38,611 nt of DNA, taken from positions 1 to 38,611 of the forward strand of contig JACRBV010000150.1 of the NCBI GenBank assembly GCA_016213065.1. Reading direction: 5' to 3'. The notes beneath the pieces were generated by a model. That model did not search any database and was not told the DNA's origin. It saw only the letters and a program-made list of their open reading frames with translations. This stretch comes from Deltaproteobacteria bacterium (GTDB taxonomy: Bacteria; UBA10199; SPLOWO2-01-44-7). Position 1 is the first letter of the stretch. The number at the start of each line of letters is the position of its first letter. Below, in pieces: positions 1-10,524 of this stretch. The translations under genes were made by a program, and so were the position numbers.

Positions 1-926
<926 letters not shown>

Positions 927-2087
927 TTAAAGTCCGCATAAGCGGCGTAAATCGTTAATTTTGTCTGTTTTTTCCCATGTGAATTCGGGTCTGCCAAAAT
1001 GTCCAAACGAGGCCGTTTGCCTGTAAATGGGTTTCAGCAAATCCAGATGACGGATCATTCCGGCCGGTTTCAATGGGAAGATTTCACGAACGGCTGTCGC
1101 AATTTTATCCTCCGGAGTTTTGGAGGTGTTGAATGTTGTGACATAAAGGGAAATAGGATCGGCATAACCGATGGCGTAGGCCAGTTGAACTTGGCAACGC
1201 TCCGCAATTCCCGCGGCCACGATATTTTTTGCGATGTAGCGGGCCATGTAGCAGGCGGTTCTGTCCACCTTGCTAGGATCTTTTCCGGAGAAGGCGCCGC
1301 CGCCGTGGGCGCTCATACCGCCGTAGGTATCGACAATGATTTTGCGACCGGTCAGTCCGCAATCTCCCTGTGGGCCCCCAACAACAAAGCGACCCGTGGG
1401 GTTGATAAGATAGGTTGTATTTTTGTCCAGAAGTTCGAGCGGAAGAGATTTTTTGATAACCTCCGAGAGAATTCCTTCTTTCAGATCATCGTAAGAAACA
1501 TCCGGGCTGTGCTGTGTGGAAACAACCACCGTTTCAATGGCGACCGGTTTGTTGTTTTCATAACGGACTGTGACTTGTGATTTGCCGTCTGGTCGGAGGA
1601 AGGGGAGCGCTTTGCTCTTTCTTGCCTCAGACAAACGGCGTGTGATTTTGTGAGCCCATGTGATGGGAGCCGGCATGAGTTCGGGAGTTTCATTGCAGGC
1701 GAAACCAAACATCAAACCCTGATCTCCCGCACCTTGTTCTTTAAAAAGTCCTTCTCCTTCGTTAACACCTTGGGCAATATCCAGAGATTGTTTGTCGAGT
1801 GTTACCAAAACACCGCAGGTTTGATAATCAAATCCGTAAGCGGCATCGGTGTAACCAATTTCCTGAATTGTTTTTCGTGCCACGGCGGGAATGTCGACAT
1901 AACAATTGGTGGTAACTTCGCCGGCAATTAAAGCCAGTCCTGTTGTGACTAACGTTTCACACGCAACCCTAGCTTTTTGATCCTGCGCCAGGATGGCATC
2001 AAGTACCGCGTCTGAAATCTGGTCTGCAACTTTGTCGGGATGTCCTTCTGTGACCGACTCGGAACTGAAAAGATAACGACTGCTCAT
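927..2087 (-). CDS. metK: S-adenosylmethionine synthase
   Basis: Methionine adenosyltransferase makes SAM from methionine and ATP in the cytoplasm. The 386-residue product has the family's usual length. It shows the N-terminal ATP/methionine motif [16 protein letters not shown], the [20 protein letters not shown] block and the P-loop-like [19 protein letters not shown] near residue 260. The start is the ATG at 2087, with a strong GGAGG 8 bases upstream; the upstream open frame (to 2159) lacks homology. ahcY follows 58 bases downstream on the same strand, so synthesis of SAM and removal of SAH are linked. The leader is about 80 bases; no SAM riboswitch fold was recognised by eye. Confidence 0.97.
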   Translation of the reverse strand: MSSRYLFSSESVTEGHPDKVADQISDAVLDAILAQDQKARVACETLVTTGLALIAGEVTTNCYVDIPAVARKTIQEIGYTDAAYGFDYQTCGVLVTLDKQSLDIAQGVNEGEGLFKEQGAGDQGLMFGFACNETPELMPAPITWAHKITRRLSEARKSKALPFLRPDGKSQVTVRYENNKPVAIETVVVSTQHSPDVSYDDLKEGILSEVIKKSLPLELLDKNTTYLINPTGRFVVGGPQGDCGLTGRKIIVDTYGGMSAHGGGAFSGKDPSKVDRTACYMARYIAKNIVAAGIAERCQVQLAYAIGYADPISLYVTTFNTSKTPEDKIATAVREIFPLKPAGMIRHLDLLKPIYRQTASFGHFGRPEFTWEKTDKINDLRRLCGL

Positions 2088-2168
2088 TAGGGGCCTCCTC
2101 CCTGATTGATAAAAAAGCCGTTTCAAATAATTTTGGATAGTAGAAAACAGCCTTTGCAATAGACGGAT

Positions 2169-2197
2169 TGCCTATCGGGGTCGGAAGTCCCTGTCAA
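2169..2197 (-). promoter_or_regulatory. Candidate metK promoter
   Basis: A perfect -35 TTGACA (2192-2197, minus strand) lies 17 bases from a weak -10 TAGGCA (2169-2174), about 80 bases before the metK ATG. The -35 and spacing are good and the -10 is poor, so the call is tentative. Confidence 0.35.
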
Positions 2198-2231
2198 CTT
2201 TAAATTAGATTTTAAAATTTTTAAAAATTAC

Positions 2232-2558
2232 TTATGCGGCAATTGACAGACCTGTACGCTTTACCTGATAGGAAAAGGAACGGGGATCGGGCGATTTAAG
2301 ATCCTCCGGAGTCATTGCCAAAACCTCTAACAATGGTGAAACCTTGGCCGCTATACGTGACAAATTTTCAAGAATTTCCATTTCAGATTTCTTGCGAAAA
2401 TCGGGTGACACGATTACGAGATCAATATCACTATGCGACTTGGCAGAGCCTGTGGCATAGGAGCCAAACAATATCACCTTGCTGACTTTATACTGTTTTG
2501 CAACCTCCCCTACATACCGGCGAACGATACTTATTACTTGATTTTTTGTTTTAACCAT
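2232..2558 (-). CDS. MNT-type minimal nucleotidyltransferase (antitoxin-like)
   Basis: This 108-residue protein is a minimal nucleotidyltransferase. The signature G32-S33 (FGSYATGS) is followed by D44 and D46 (HSDIDLVI), the metal-binding pair of the polymerase-beta fold. Single-domain MNTs paired with HEPN proteins are antitoxins; in the characterised MntA/HepT case the MNT AMPylates its HEPN partner. It overlaps the HEPN gene by 25 bases, as expected for a coupled pair, and has AGGA about 9 bases before the ATG. Here the toxin gene comes first. The pair is the last part of the rpoN-hpf-ptsN operon. Confidence 0.88.
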   Translation of the reverse strand: MVKTKNQVISIVRRYVGEVAKQYKVSKVILFGSYATGSAKSHSDIDLVIVSPDFRKKSEMEILENLSRIAAKVSPLLEVLAMTPEDLKSPDPRSFSYQVKRTGLSIAA

Positions 2559-2920
2559 TTTGACAGTTCCTGTGTTTTTTTAAAAAAAAACTTTGCCTTT
2601 AGGCCTGTGCAAACTTTGGATAAAGCCTGCTTGTATTCTCCATAACGTGCTTTGATATAATATGGATTCAAATCAGCCAGTAGCACACGAAACTCTTCGC
2701 TCATCTCATCATAACATTGTGCATCTTGGGCCAAGCGCACAAGATTGTGAACAAATGGCGGCGCTTTGCCATGTGATGCTACAACGGCTTTCAACATTTT
2801 TTCAAGCGACTGCTGACACATAAACGCAACGTACAAGTATCGCCCGCCTTTGAGGACGTGAGAAATGCTCTTCAAATCATACTCCGCCCGTTCAACCCAC
2901 TGTCGTGTCAATGAATCCAT
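2534..2920 (-). CDS. HEPN domain protein (toxin-like partner of the MNT)
   Basis: This 128-residue, mostly helical protein is of the HEPN family: WVERAEYDLKSISHVLKGGRYLYVAFMCQQ at the N terminus, a conserved Lys in the LEKMLKAVV helix, HNLVRLA in the middle and LNPYYIKARYGE towards the C terminus. HEPN proteins paired with MNTs are commonly RNases. However, the classic R-x4-6-H catalytic motif is not evident here, so it may act differently or be inactive. Its ATG follows the ptsN stop after one base, so it is co-transcribed and probably translationally coupled with ptsN. It overlaps the MNT gene at its 3' end. Confidence 0.85.
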   Translation of the reverse strand: MDSLTRQWVERAEYDLKSISHVLKGGRYLYVAFMCQQSLEKMLKAVVASHGKAPPFVHNLVRLAQDAQCYDEMSEEFRVLLADLNPYYIKARYGEYKQALSKVCTGLKAKFFFKKTQELSKWLKQKIK

Positions 2921-2921
2921 T

Positions 2922-3383
2922 TTAGATTTTTTCGTCTTCGTCGCACAGAATTTTGTAGAGGGCCAAGGCGTCTTCGGCTTTGAGCATTTTCTCTCTTAAG
3001 GTTGGGCTTTTGAGTAATCGGGAAAGGCGGGCCAGCAATTTGAGATGTTCCGTCGTGGCATCTTCCGGAGCCAATAATACAAAATAGAGATGGGTTGGTT
3101 TGTTGTCGTAGGCTTGAAAATCAATTCCCTTCAAACTGCGTCCAAAAATCATGATGATTTTTGAAAGTTGTTTCATTTTGCCATGAGGGATGGCGATGCC
3201 GTCTTGTATTCCTGTGGAGCCGAGTTTTTCCCTTTCCAGCAGGACATGGGCGATATCATCTTTTTTTAATTCCGGATAAGCCTTCGCGGCGGCCTGAGCA
3301 AATTCCATCAGGCAGTCGACTTTGTTTTGGGAAACCAAGTCGGGCAAAATCAAATCTTTCGATAAAGTGTCTGCAAGTTTCAT
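2922..3383 (-). CDS. ptsN: Nitrogen-type PTS EIIA component
   Basis: PtsN (EIIA-Ntr) is a cytoplasmic phosphocarrier that signals nitrogen/carbon and potassium status rather than transporting sugar. The 153-residue product has the family's full length. The phosphorylated His is H67 in GIAIPHGKM, and the C-terminal part has the usual LAPEDATTEHLKLLARLSRLL block. It lies downstream of rpoN and hpf in the conserved order. Downstream, where rapZ or hprK would often follow, there is instead a HEPN/MNT pair. A 131-base gap with a heptad repeat separates it from hpf. Confidence 0.95.
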   Translation of the reverse strand: MKLADTLSKDLILPDLVSQNKVDCLMEFAQAAAKAYPELKKDDIAHVLLEREKLGSTGIQDGIAIPHGKMKQLSKIIMIFGRSLKGIDFQAYDNKPTHLYFVLLAPEDATTEHLKLLARLSRLLKSPTLREKMLKAEDALALYKILCDEDEKI

Positions 3384-3479
3384 GAAAAAAGAATGTGTTT
3401 CCTTTTGGGGGCGGGAGTCTAGTCTAAAAAGACAAATAAAGGCAACAGCTTTTTAAAATGAAAATTTAATTATTTCAAA

Positions 3480-3510
3480 GCTGAAAGCTGACCGCTGATT
3501 GCTGACCGCT
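3480..3510. repeat. GCTGANN heptad repeat array in the hpf-ptsN gap
   Basis: Four successive 7-base units (GCTGAAA, GCTGACC, GCTGATT, GCTGACC) lie just after the hpf stop codon. The sequence differs from the GTCCATG and A-rich families elsewhere in the window but has the same 7-base period. Confidence 0.75.
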
Positions 3511-3514
3511 TTTT

Positions 3515-3808
3515 TCAGGATTTATGTTCTTTGAGGCGTTCTTTGTATTTTTTGAGCTGGCGTTCCAATTTTGCCACGGCTTTGTCGATGGAGGTATACA
3601 TGTCTTCGCTCTTCTCATGGCTGATATATTGGATGCCATTGGCGTTAAGAGTTACCTCGACCACATGATTGAAACGCTCCACGCCGAAAATAATGTGGGC
3701 TTGAGTTGGCTTAACAAGATATTTTCCGAGTTTGGTTAATTTGTCCAACGTGTGGGTTTTGAGAGCATCGCTTGCGTTGATGTTGCGGAACGTGAATGTT
3801 GTTTCCAT
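3515..3808 (-). CDS. hpf: Ribosome hibernation promoting factor, short form
   Basis: This is a 97-residue protein of the HPF/YfiA family, which binds the 30S decoding region and inactivates or dimerises ribosomes in stationary phase. The family features are visible: METTFTFRNINASDALKTHTLDKLTKL at the start, the beta strand with HIIFGVERFNHVVEVTLNANG, and DMYTSIDKAVAKLERQLKKYKERL at the end. It lacks the long C-terminal dimerisation domain, so it is the short type. Its ATG overlaps the rpoN stop by one base (TAATG), and GAGG lies about 9 bases upstream. Confidence 0.95.
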   Translation of the reverse strand: METTFTFRNINASDALKTHTLDKLTKLGKYLVKPTQAHIIFGVERFNHVVEVTLNANGIQYISHEKSEDMYTSIDKAVAKLERQLKKYKERLKEHKS

Positions 3809-5295
3809 TAGATTTGCCTCTTTCTTCTGGAGGAGGGGAGTATCCCCAAAACTTCGCGGTATTTGGCCACAGTTCGCCTTGCAATGTCAACATGATGTTG
3901 GGTTTTTAAAATGGTTGTTATTTCCTGATCGCTCAAAGGTTTCTGAGGCGACTCTTGGGCGATCAATTTTTGGAGATGGTTTTTGACCACTTCAGAAGCA
4001 ATCCCTTCTCCTTCGTTATTTCCAAGGCTGGAATTGAAAAAATATTTGAGTTCAAAAATACCGCGTGGCGTATGAACATATTTGTTGGTGGTCACACGGC
4101 TGATGGTGGATTCATGCATGCCGATATCTTCTGCGACATCTTTTAGAACCATTGGTTTAAGAGACGTTGTCCCTTTGTCGAAAAATTCCTTCTGAAATTT
4201 GACGATACTTTTTGTTACCCTATATAAAGTGCGTTGGCGTTGGTGAATGCTTTTGATGAGCCACAAGGCTTGGCGCAATTTGTCCTGAATATATTCCTTG
4301 GCCTGATTGCCCACGGTTTCTCCCGCCATGATGGCGCGTCGATAAAGCGGACTGACAGTTAGTTTGGGAAGTCCATCATCGTTGAGGAAAACGACATATT
4401 CTTTTCCCATTTTTTGCACATGAACATCCGGAGTGATGTATTGCGGTTCCGCATTGGAGTAGGCTCGACCCGGTTTTGGATCAAGCTGATGAATGACTTT
4501 CGCAATTTCCTGAACATGTTCAAACGAGATGCCCAATGTTTTTGATATTTGTCTGTAATCGTGTCGCTCCAAATCTCCCATGTGATTCTCAATAATTTTC
4601 GTTAAAAGTTTTGCCTCGTCGCCGCCCATGTGGGCACATTGCAAAAGAAGACATTCTTTTAAATCTCGGGCGGCAACGCCGATGGGGTCGAAAGTTTGAA
4701 CTTTTTTGAGGCAAGCCTCTACTTGTTCTTTTGTCGCGTGGGTTCTTTCAGCAATTTCCTGAACGGTTGCCTGAAGATAACCGTCTTCATTGATGTTGCC
4801 AAGAATCTCCTCGGCAATGTTTGCCTCGATTCCCTTCAAACCGGAAAGACCCAACTGCCAGAAAAGGTGATCTTGAAGTGTCTCTGTTCTTGTGAGGGTG
4901 TTTTCGTAGGTGGGGAGATCGTCTCCATCTGTTTTGCGTTCAAAGGTGTAGGAGGGGATATTATTGCTTTCAATATAATTTTCCCAATCGAAATTGGCCG
5001 GTTCTTTTAATTCGCCGTCTTTATTTCCGATTTCGTCGGAGAGATGTTCGTGTCCCTTATCTTCTTCTTTTGCTTTTTCAAGTTGTTCGCCGTGGGATTC
5101 ATCTTCCGCCTGCAATTTTTGTGTTTCGCTTTCCTCATCTTCTTCTTCAAGACACGGGTTTTCAACGAGTTCTTTTTGGACGAGATTGGCTAATTCAAGA
5201 CGGGAGAGTTGTAATAGTTTGATTGCTTGTTGCAACTGGGGGGTTACAACCAGTTGCTGTGAGAGCTTCATGCTTTGTTTGATTTCAAGAGCCAT
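3808..5295 (-). CDS. rpoN: RNA polymerase sigma-54 factor
   Basis: Sigma-54 directs RNA polymerase to -24/-12 promoters and needs AAA+ activators. The 495-residue product is full length: an N-terminal Gln/Leu-rich activator-interaction region (LSQQLVVTPQLQQAIKLLQLSRLEL), an acidic linker (about residues 50-90), the core-binding domain, a helix-turn-helix near DIGMHESTISRVTTNKYVHT, and the RpoN box ARRTVAKYRE at about residues 472-481. The start ATG has GGAG 6 bases upstream. It is the first gene of the rpoN-hpf-ptsN-HEPN-MNT operon, with no lptB upstream in this window. Confidence 0.97.
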   Translation of the reverse strand: MALEIKQSMKLSQQLVVTPQLQQAIKLLQLSRLELANLVQKELVENPCLEEEDEESETQKLQAEDESHGEQLEKAKEEDKGHEHLSDEIGNKDGELKEPANFDWENYIESNNIPSYTFERKTDGDDLPTYENTLTRTETLQDHLFWQLGLSGLKGIEANIAEEILGNINEDGYLQATVQEIAERTHATKEQVEACLKKVQTFDPIGVAARDLKECLLLQCAHMGGDEAKLLTKIIENHMGDLERHDYRQISKTLGISFEHVQEIAKVIHQLDPKPGRAYSNAEPQYITPDVHVQKMGKEYVVFLNDDGLPKLTVSPLYRRAIMAGETVGNQAKEYIQDKLRQALWLIKSIHQRQRTLYRVTKSIVKFQKEFFDKGTTSLKPMVLKDVAEDIGMHESTISRVTTNKYVHTPRGIFELKYFFNSSLGNNEGEGIASEVVKNHLQKLIAQESPQKPLSDQEITTILKTQHHVDIARRTVAKYREVLGILPSSRRKRQI

Positions 5296-5312
5296 AACAA
5301 ACTCCAGAGCAC

Positions 5313-5373
5313 GTCATTCTGAGCCGCAGGCGAAGAATCCAATCGGGAGATCCTTCGCTCCGCTCAGGATGAC
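5313..5373. repeat. REP-like imperfect inverted repeat
   Basis: The element starts with GTCATTCTGAGC and ends with GCTCAGGATGAC, with inner GAAGAATCC and GATCCTTCG arms. It belongs to the widespread GTCATTCTGAGCGAAGCGAAG type of intergenic repeat. A related copy lies at 24833-24902. It sits between rpoN and pyrG. Confidence 0.7.
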
Positions 5374-5444
5374 ACTTGCAAAAGCAATTACGCCAATCAA
5401 GGCAACCCAATGATAGAGTGGAAATGAAACATAAGTCAATCTTC

Positions 5445-7214
<1,770 letters not shown>

Positions 7215-7616
7215 TTAACGTTTCGAATATTGTGGGCGTTTGCGTGCTTTTCTGCATCCCACTTTGCGGCGTTCTTTTTCTCTGGGGTCCCGGGTCAAAA
7301 GGCTGGAGACTTTGAGCGGCTTGCGCAGATCGGGATTCATGTCAATGAGGGCTCTGGAGATGCCATGTTGCAATGCTTCTGCCTGTCCGGAAATGCCTCC
7401 GCCAACCAAGATGGCGCTGACATTGTATTTGCCTTCAGTGCCAGTGACATTAAAAGGCTGTTGGACAGCCAACTGAAAACTTTCATGACCAAAATATTGG
7501 GTAAGACCCTTACCGTTTACATTGATTTCGCCGGTGCCGGGAAGGAGGCGGACACGTGCAATAGCGGTTTTACGTCTTCCAGTCGCTGTAAATTCTTTTT
7601 TCGCTTTTGTTGTCAT
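7215..7616 (-). CDS. rpsI: Ribosomal protein uS9
   Basis: Small-subunit protein S9, 133 residues, with the conserved ATGRRKTAIARVRL N terminus and the invariant RKARKRPQYSKR C terminus that reaches the P-site tRNA. It lies 3 bases after rplM, the usual rplM-rpsI operon. Confidence 0.97.
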   Translation of the reverse strand: MTTKAKKEFTATGRRKTAIARVRLLPGTGEINVNGKGLTQYFGHESFQLAVQQPFNVTGTEGKYNVSAILVGGGISGQAEALQHGISRALIDMNPDLRKPLKVSSLLTRDPREKERRKVGCRKARKRPQYSKR

Positions 7617-7619
7617 AAA

Positions 7620-8057
7620 TTATTTTAACGGAGTTGGGTTTTGAGCGGTATGTGGGTGGCAGTCTCCCTCATAGACTTTTAATTTTTGAATTAATTTGTC
7701 GGCCAAAAAGTTTTTCGGGAGCATTCCTTTGACTGCTTTTTTCAAAATAGCTTCTGGGTGTCTTACCTGCAATTCTTTGGCAGTGTGTTGTTTGATGCCT
7801 CCGGGAAATCCCGTATGGCGGTAATAAATTTTGTCGTCCCATTTTTTGCCGGTGAGATTGATTTTGTCGGCATTGATGGCAACCACAAAATCTCCACCAT
7901 CAACATTGGGTGTGTAGGTGGCTCTGTTCTTGCCGCGCAAAACATCGGCAATCTTGGTGGCGGCGCGGCCCAGTGTTTTTCCTTCCAGATCAATGATCCA
8001 CCACTGGCGCTGTACCTCTCCGGATTTCAACGTAAATGTTTTTTGTTGTTTTGACAT
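7620..8057 (-). CDS. rplM: Ribosomal protein uL13
   Basis: Large-subunit protein L13, 145 residues. It shows RQWWIIDLEGKTLGRAATKIADVLRGKNRATYTPNVDGGDFVVAINADKI, the YYRHTGFPGG block and AVKGMLPKN. The ATG at 8057 is chosen because family homology begins there. There is no Shine-Dalgarno (the upstream bases are CACCCCCTC), and a promoter -10 ends only 9 bases upstream, so the mRNA may be leaderless. It is the first gene of rplM-rpsI. Confidence 0.96.
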   Translation of the reverse strand: MSKQQKTFTLKSGEVQRQWWIIDLEGKTLGRAATKIADVLRGKNRATYTPNVDGGDFVVAINADKINLTGKKWDDKIYYRHTGFPGGIKQHTAKELQVRHPEAILKKAVKGMLPKNFLADKLIQKLKVYEGDCHPHTAQNPTPLK

Positions 8058-8066
8058 GAGGGGGTG

Positions 8067-8095
8067 CTCATAGACAAAAAGCAAAATGAAGTCAA
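8067..8095 (-). promoter_or_regulatory. rplM promoter, leaderless arrangement
   Basis: On the minus strand, TTGACT (8090-8095) is followed after exactly 17 bases by TATGAG (8067-8072). Nine bases then lead to the rplM ATG. Transcription should start at or next to the initiation codon. Confidence 0.6.
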
Positions 8096-8112
8096 ATGCT
8101 ATTCCCGCCTCC

Positions 8113-8140
8113 TTGACAATCTCTGTTGGCTGTATATATC
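8113..8140 (+). promoter_or_regulatory. fmdB promoter, leaderless arrangement
   Basis: A perfect TTGACA (8113-8118) precedes a TATATATC stretch (8133-8140; TATATC at 16-base spacing). Only six bases separate the -10 from the ATG at 8147, and no Shine-Dalgarno is present. It is divergent from the rplM promoter. Confidence 0.6.
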
Positions 8141-8146
8141 CCCGCC

Positions 8147-8392
8147 ATGCCTATTTACGAATATGGTTGTGTTGCTTGTGGCAAACACCACGAAATCATT
8201 CAAAAGATAAATGAACCTCTTTTGACGATTTGTCCTGCCTGCGGGGGAAAATTGGAGAAGAAGTTCTCGCTTTCCGGTTTTCAACTCAAAGGTGGGGGAT
8301 GGTATAAAGATGGTTATACCTCCTCCGAAAAAACTTCTGAAAAAACCACACCCTCGACCCCCCTAAAAAAACCGGAAAAATCTGGGAAATAA
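8147..8392 (+). CDS. FmdB-family zinc ribbon protein
   Basis: This 81-residue protein has the FmdB/CxxC_CXXC_SSSS start MPIYEYGC and two zinc knuckles, C8/C11 and C29/C32, followed by KKFSLSGFQLKGGGWYKDGY. The C-terminal 25 residues are low-complexity, rich in Ser, Thr, Lys and Pro. The family's role is still poorly defined; regulatory or chaperone-like functions have been proposed. The ATG at 8147 is the family start, and the mRNA is probably leaderless. It converges on the cysteine desulfurase gene, whose stop lies 3 bases beyond. Confidence 0.9.
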   Translation: MPIYEYGCVACGKHHEIIQKINEPLLTICPACGGKLEKKFSLSGFQLKGGGWYKDGYTSSEKTSEKTTPSTPLKKPEKSGK

Positions 8393-8395
8393 ATC

Positions 8396-9535
8396 TTATT
8401 TTTTCAGGCGACGGAGGACTTTTTCCAAAACGGTGATGGTTTGATTGATCTCTTCATTGGTTGTTTCAAAGCTCAAAGAAAACCGGACCGTTCCTTTGGA
8501 TCTCTTTTGAGAAAACCCCATCGCTTTTAAAACATGGGAAGGATCAAGTGAGCCGGCACTGCAAGCGGAACCGGTGGAAACAGCGATCGCTTCTTCATTC
8601 AATAAGAGGCAAATTGTTTCGGCATCCAATCCCTCAAAAGTAATACTGGACGTGTTTGGAAGGCGTGGTCCTTCTTTTCCGTTAATCTGAACAAATCCAA
8701 ATTTATCTTTAAGATGAGTTTCAAAAGAATTTCGCAATTCGCTTGTTTGACAACCATTTTGGGCCAGACGCTTCTGGGAAAGTTCGCAGGCTTTTCCCAG
8801 TCCGATAATGCCGGCCACATTTTCGGTGCCCGCTCTTCGGCTTCGCTCTTGGCTTCCGCCAACAAGTTGCGCCTTGATCTGTGTACCGCGACGGACATAA
8901 AGCGCTCCAACGCCTTTGGGTGCGTGAAGTTTGTGTCCCGCGAGAGTCAACAGAGAAACGCGCGCCTTTTGCAAATCGACAGGAATTTTTCCGACAGCTT
9001 GAATGGCATCCGAATGAAACGGAATTTTATTTTCCTCACAAATTTTTGCGATTTCTTCGACGGGAAAAAGAACCCCGGTTTCATTGTTCGCCCACATAAT
9101 GGACACAAGGGCGGTGTCGCTTCGTATCGCTTTTTTAAGATCTTCCAGATGAAGGGCTCCGGAGGATTGAACGGGAAGATAAGTGATTTTGAAATTTTCT
9201 TTCTCGAGTTCGTGACAGAGAGACGAAACGGAGGAATGTTCTACTTGTGTTGTAATAATGTGTCGTTTTTTGGGATTGGCTTGTAATGCGCCGCGAATGG
9301 CCAGATTGTTCGCTTCGGTTCCGCCGCTCGTGAAAATAATTTCATTGGATTTTTGCGCCCCAATGAGGCGCGCGACCTGGTCGCGGGCGTGGTCAACATG
9401 TTTTGTAACCTGAGATCCAAAATGGTGAATGCTGGAAGGATTGCCCCACAGTTCGGTATAAAAAGGAAGCAGGGCTGACAAAACATCAGGATGCGGTTTG
9501 GTTGTGGCGTTATTATCGAGATAAATCACGGGCAT
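8396..9535 (-). CDS. Cysteine desulfurase, NifS/IscS family
   Basis: This PLP enzyme moves sulfur from cysteine to acceptor proteins for Fe-S cluster or thio-nucleoside synthesis. The 379-residue product has the N-terminal YLDNNATTKPH, TSGGTEANNLA, the SDAIQAVGKIP cofactor Asp region, the Schiff-base Lys in LAGHKLHAPKG, and the catalytic Cys in VSTGSACSAGSLDPSHVL. The short Cys loop fits the NifS/IscS class rather than SufS. There is no iscU or iscA next to it, so its acceptor is not evident. No good Shine-Dalgarno precedes the ATG at 9535. Confidence 0.94.
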   Translation of the reverse strand: MPVIYLDNNATTKPHPDVLSALLPFYTELWGNPSSIHHFGSQVTKHVDHARDQVARLIGAQKSNEIIFTSGGTEANNLAIRGALQANPKKRHIITTQVEHSSVSSLCHELEKENFKITYLPVQSSGALHLEDLKKAIRSDTALVSIMWANNETGVLFPVEEIAKICEENKIPFHSDAIQAVGKIPVDLQKARVSLLTLAGHKLHAPKGVGALYVRRGTQIKAQLVGGSQERSRRAGTENVAGIIGLGKACELSQKRLAQNGCQTSELRNSFETHLKDKFGFVQINGKEGPRLPNTSSITFEGLDAETICLLLNEEAIAVSTGSACSAGSLDPSHVLKAMGFSQKRSKGTVRFSLSFETTNEEINQTITVLEKVLRRLKK

Positions 9536-9570
9536 GAGCTATACGCTCAGTGCGGGGCTGTCAATAGACT

Positions 9571-9733
9571 TTAAAATTAAAAATCAAAAAGCAAAAATTA
9601 AAAACACAGACCAAAATTAAAATAAAAAACCAAAGATTAAATATCAAAAACACAAATCAAAAATAAAAAATTTTTGCTTTTTGGTTTGTGTTTTTAATTT
9701 TTGCTTTTTGCTTTTTGATTTTTAATTTTAATT
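9571..9733. repeat. AT-rich heptad array forming a long inverted repeat
   Basis: This stretch is built of A-rich 7-base units (such as AAAATCA, AAAAGCA, AAAATTA, AAAACAC). The right half (about 9680-9732) is the reverse complement of the left arm (about 9571-9617), apart from one 7-base unit of length difference. It could extrude as a cruciform or act as a terminator for the transglycosylase gene. It fills most of the 202-base gap between that gene and nifS. Confidence 0.75.
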
Positions 9734-9737
9734 TCGT

Positions 9738-10376
9738 CTATGCCAATTTTGCGTTGGGCGGTGGGACGGTTTGACCTTGGGGTTGGCGTAACATTTGGAC
9801 CATTGCCAGTGCGTAGCCCAAAACACTGGGGACATAATTTTGGGTTTCGCGAAAAGGGGGGATGCGCATCCCGTGTTTTTCGACATTGTGTTCTCCGGCG
9901 TTATAGCCAGCGAGAGTTAGCTCCACATTTCCTTTGAAATGATCGAAGAGCCATCGGAGATATTTCGTTCCCCCTTCGATATTTTGGCGTGGATCGAAAG
10001 AATTTGTAACGCCGAAACGGCGGGCCGTTTGCGGCATCAGTTGCATCAGTCCTTTGGCTCCGGCAGGGGAGTGAGCGCGAACATTTCCGCCCGACTCTTG
10101 CAAAATCACTCCGCAAATCAGCTCCACGGGAATGTTATGTCTCTGCGCGCAATCGCGAATGATGGGCGCATATTTGGCCAATTTTTGCGCTTGCCCCATT
10201 GTAATGCTCTGGGGTTTGGCGCGGTGATGAGGGATATTGTGAATTGGTTTGGCGACGTTTACTTTATTATGGAGGAGCTTGTTAAAACCCTTGTCCGACT
10301 TTTTAAGGTTCTTCTGCGCCTCAAAAAAAGCCAGCATATGCTCCGAAATCTTCTTATTGTTCACAGGATTATTCAT
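9738..10376 (-). CDS. SLT-type lytic transglycosylase
   Basis: This 212-residue protein has a C-terminal lysozyme-like SLT domain (about residues 65-190). It contains the catalytic Glu E94 in ILQESGGN, AGAKGLMQLMPQTARRFGV, NIEGGTKYLRWL and TLAGYNAGEHNV. Such enzymes cut peptidoglycan at the MurNAc-GlcNAc bond. The first 60 residues are polar and rich in Lys and Asn. No Sec signal peptide or membrane segment is visible, which is unusual for a periplasmic enzyme; export by another route or action during lysis is possible. It is a single gene with a near-leaderless promoter. Confidence 0.9.
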   Translation of the reverse strand: MNNPVNNKKISEHMLAFFEAQKNLKKSDKGFNKLLHNKVNVAKPIHNIPHHRAKPQSITMGQAQKLAKYAPIIRDCAQRHNIPVELICGVILQESGGNVRAHSPAGAKGLMQLMPQTARRFGVTNSFDPRQNIEGGTKYLRWLFDHFKGNVELTLAGYNAGEHNVEKHGMRIPPFRETQNYVPSVLGYALAMVQMLRQPQGQTVPPPNAKLA

Positions 10377-10387
10377 AACTCATTCAA

Positions 10388-10417
10388 ATTATAAAGTTTT
10401 TGGTCCCTCAAAGACAA
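10388..10417 (-). promoter_or_regulatory. Transglycosylase promoter
   Basis: On the minus strand, TTGTCT (10412-10417) is followed after 18 bases by a consensus TATAAT (10388-10393). The start codon is 11 bases beyond, so the untranslated leader would be only a few bases. Confidence 0.55.
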
Positions 10418-10524
10418 GCCATTAAAACACATCGACCTCCATTACTATTATCGGCTTTAAAGAGGGGTAAAGTTGCGTCCGGGGAAAAGTCAAATATTAT
10501 TCCACCAGAAGCGGATGCGGAGGC

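Noticed and set aside
2088-2231. SAM riboswitch upstream of metK
   Set aside because: The leader is short, AT-rich and lacks any SAM riboswitch core that could be recognised by eye. Only a promoter candidate and a Shine-Dalgarno were supported. A covariance-model search would settle it.
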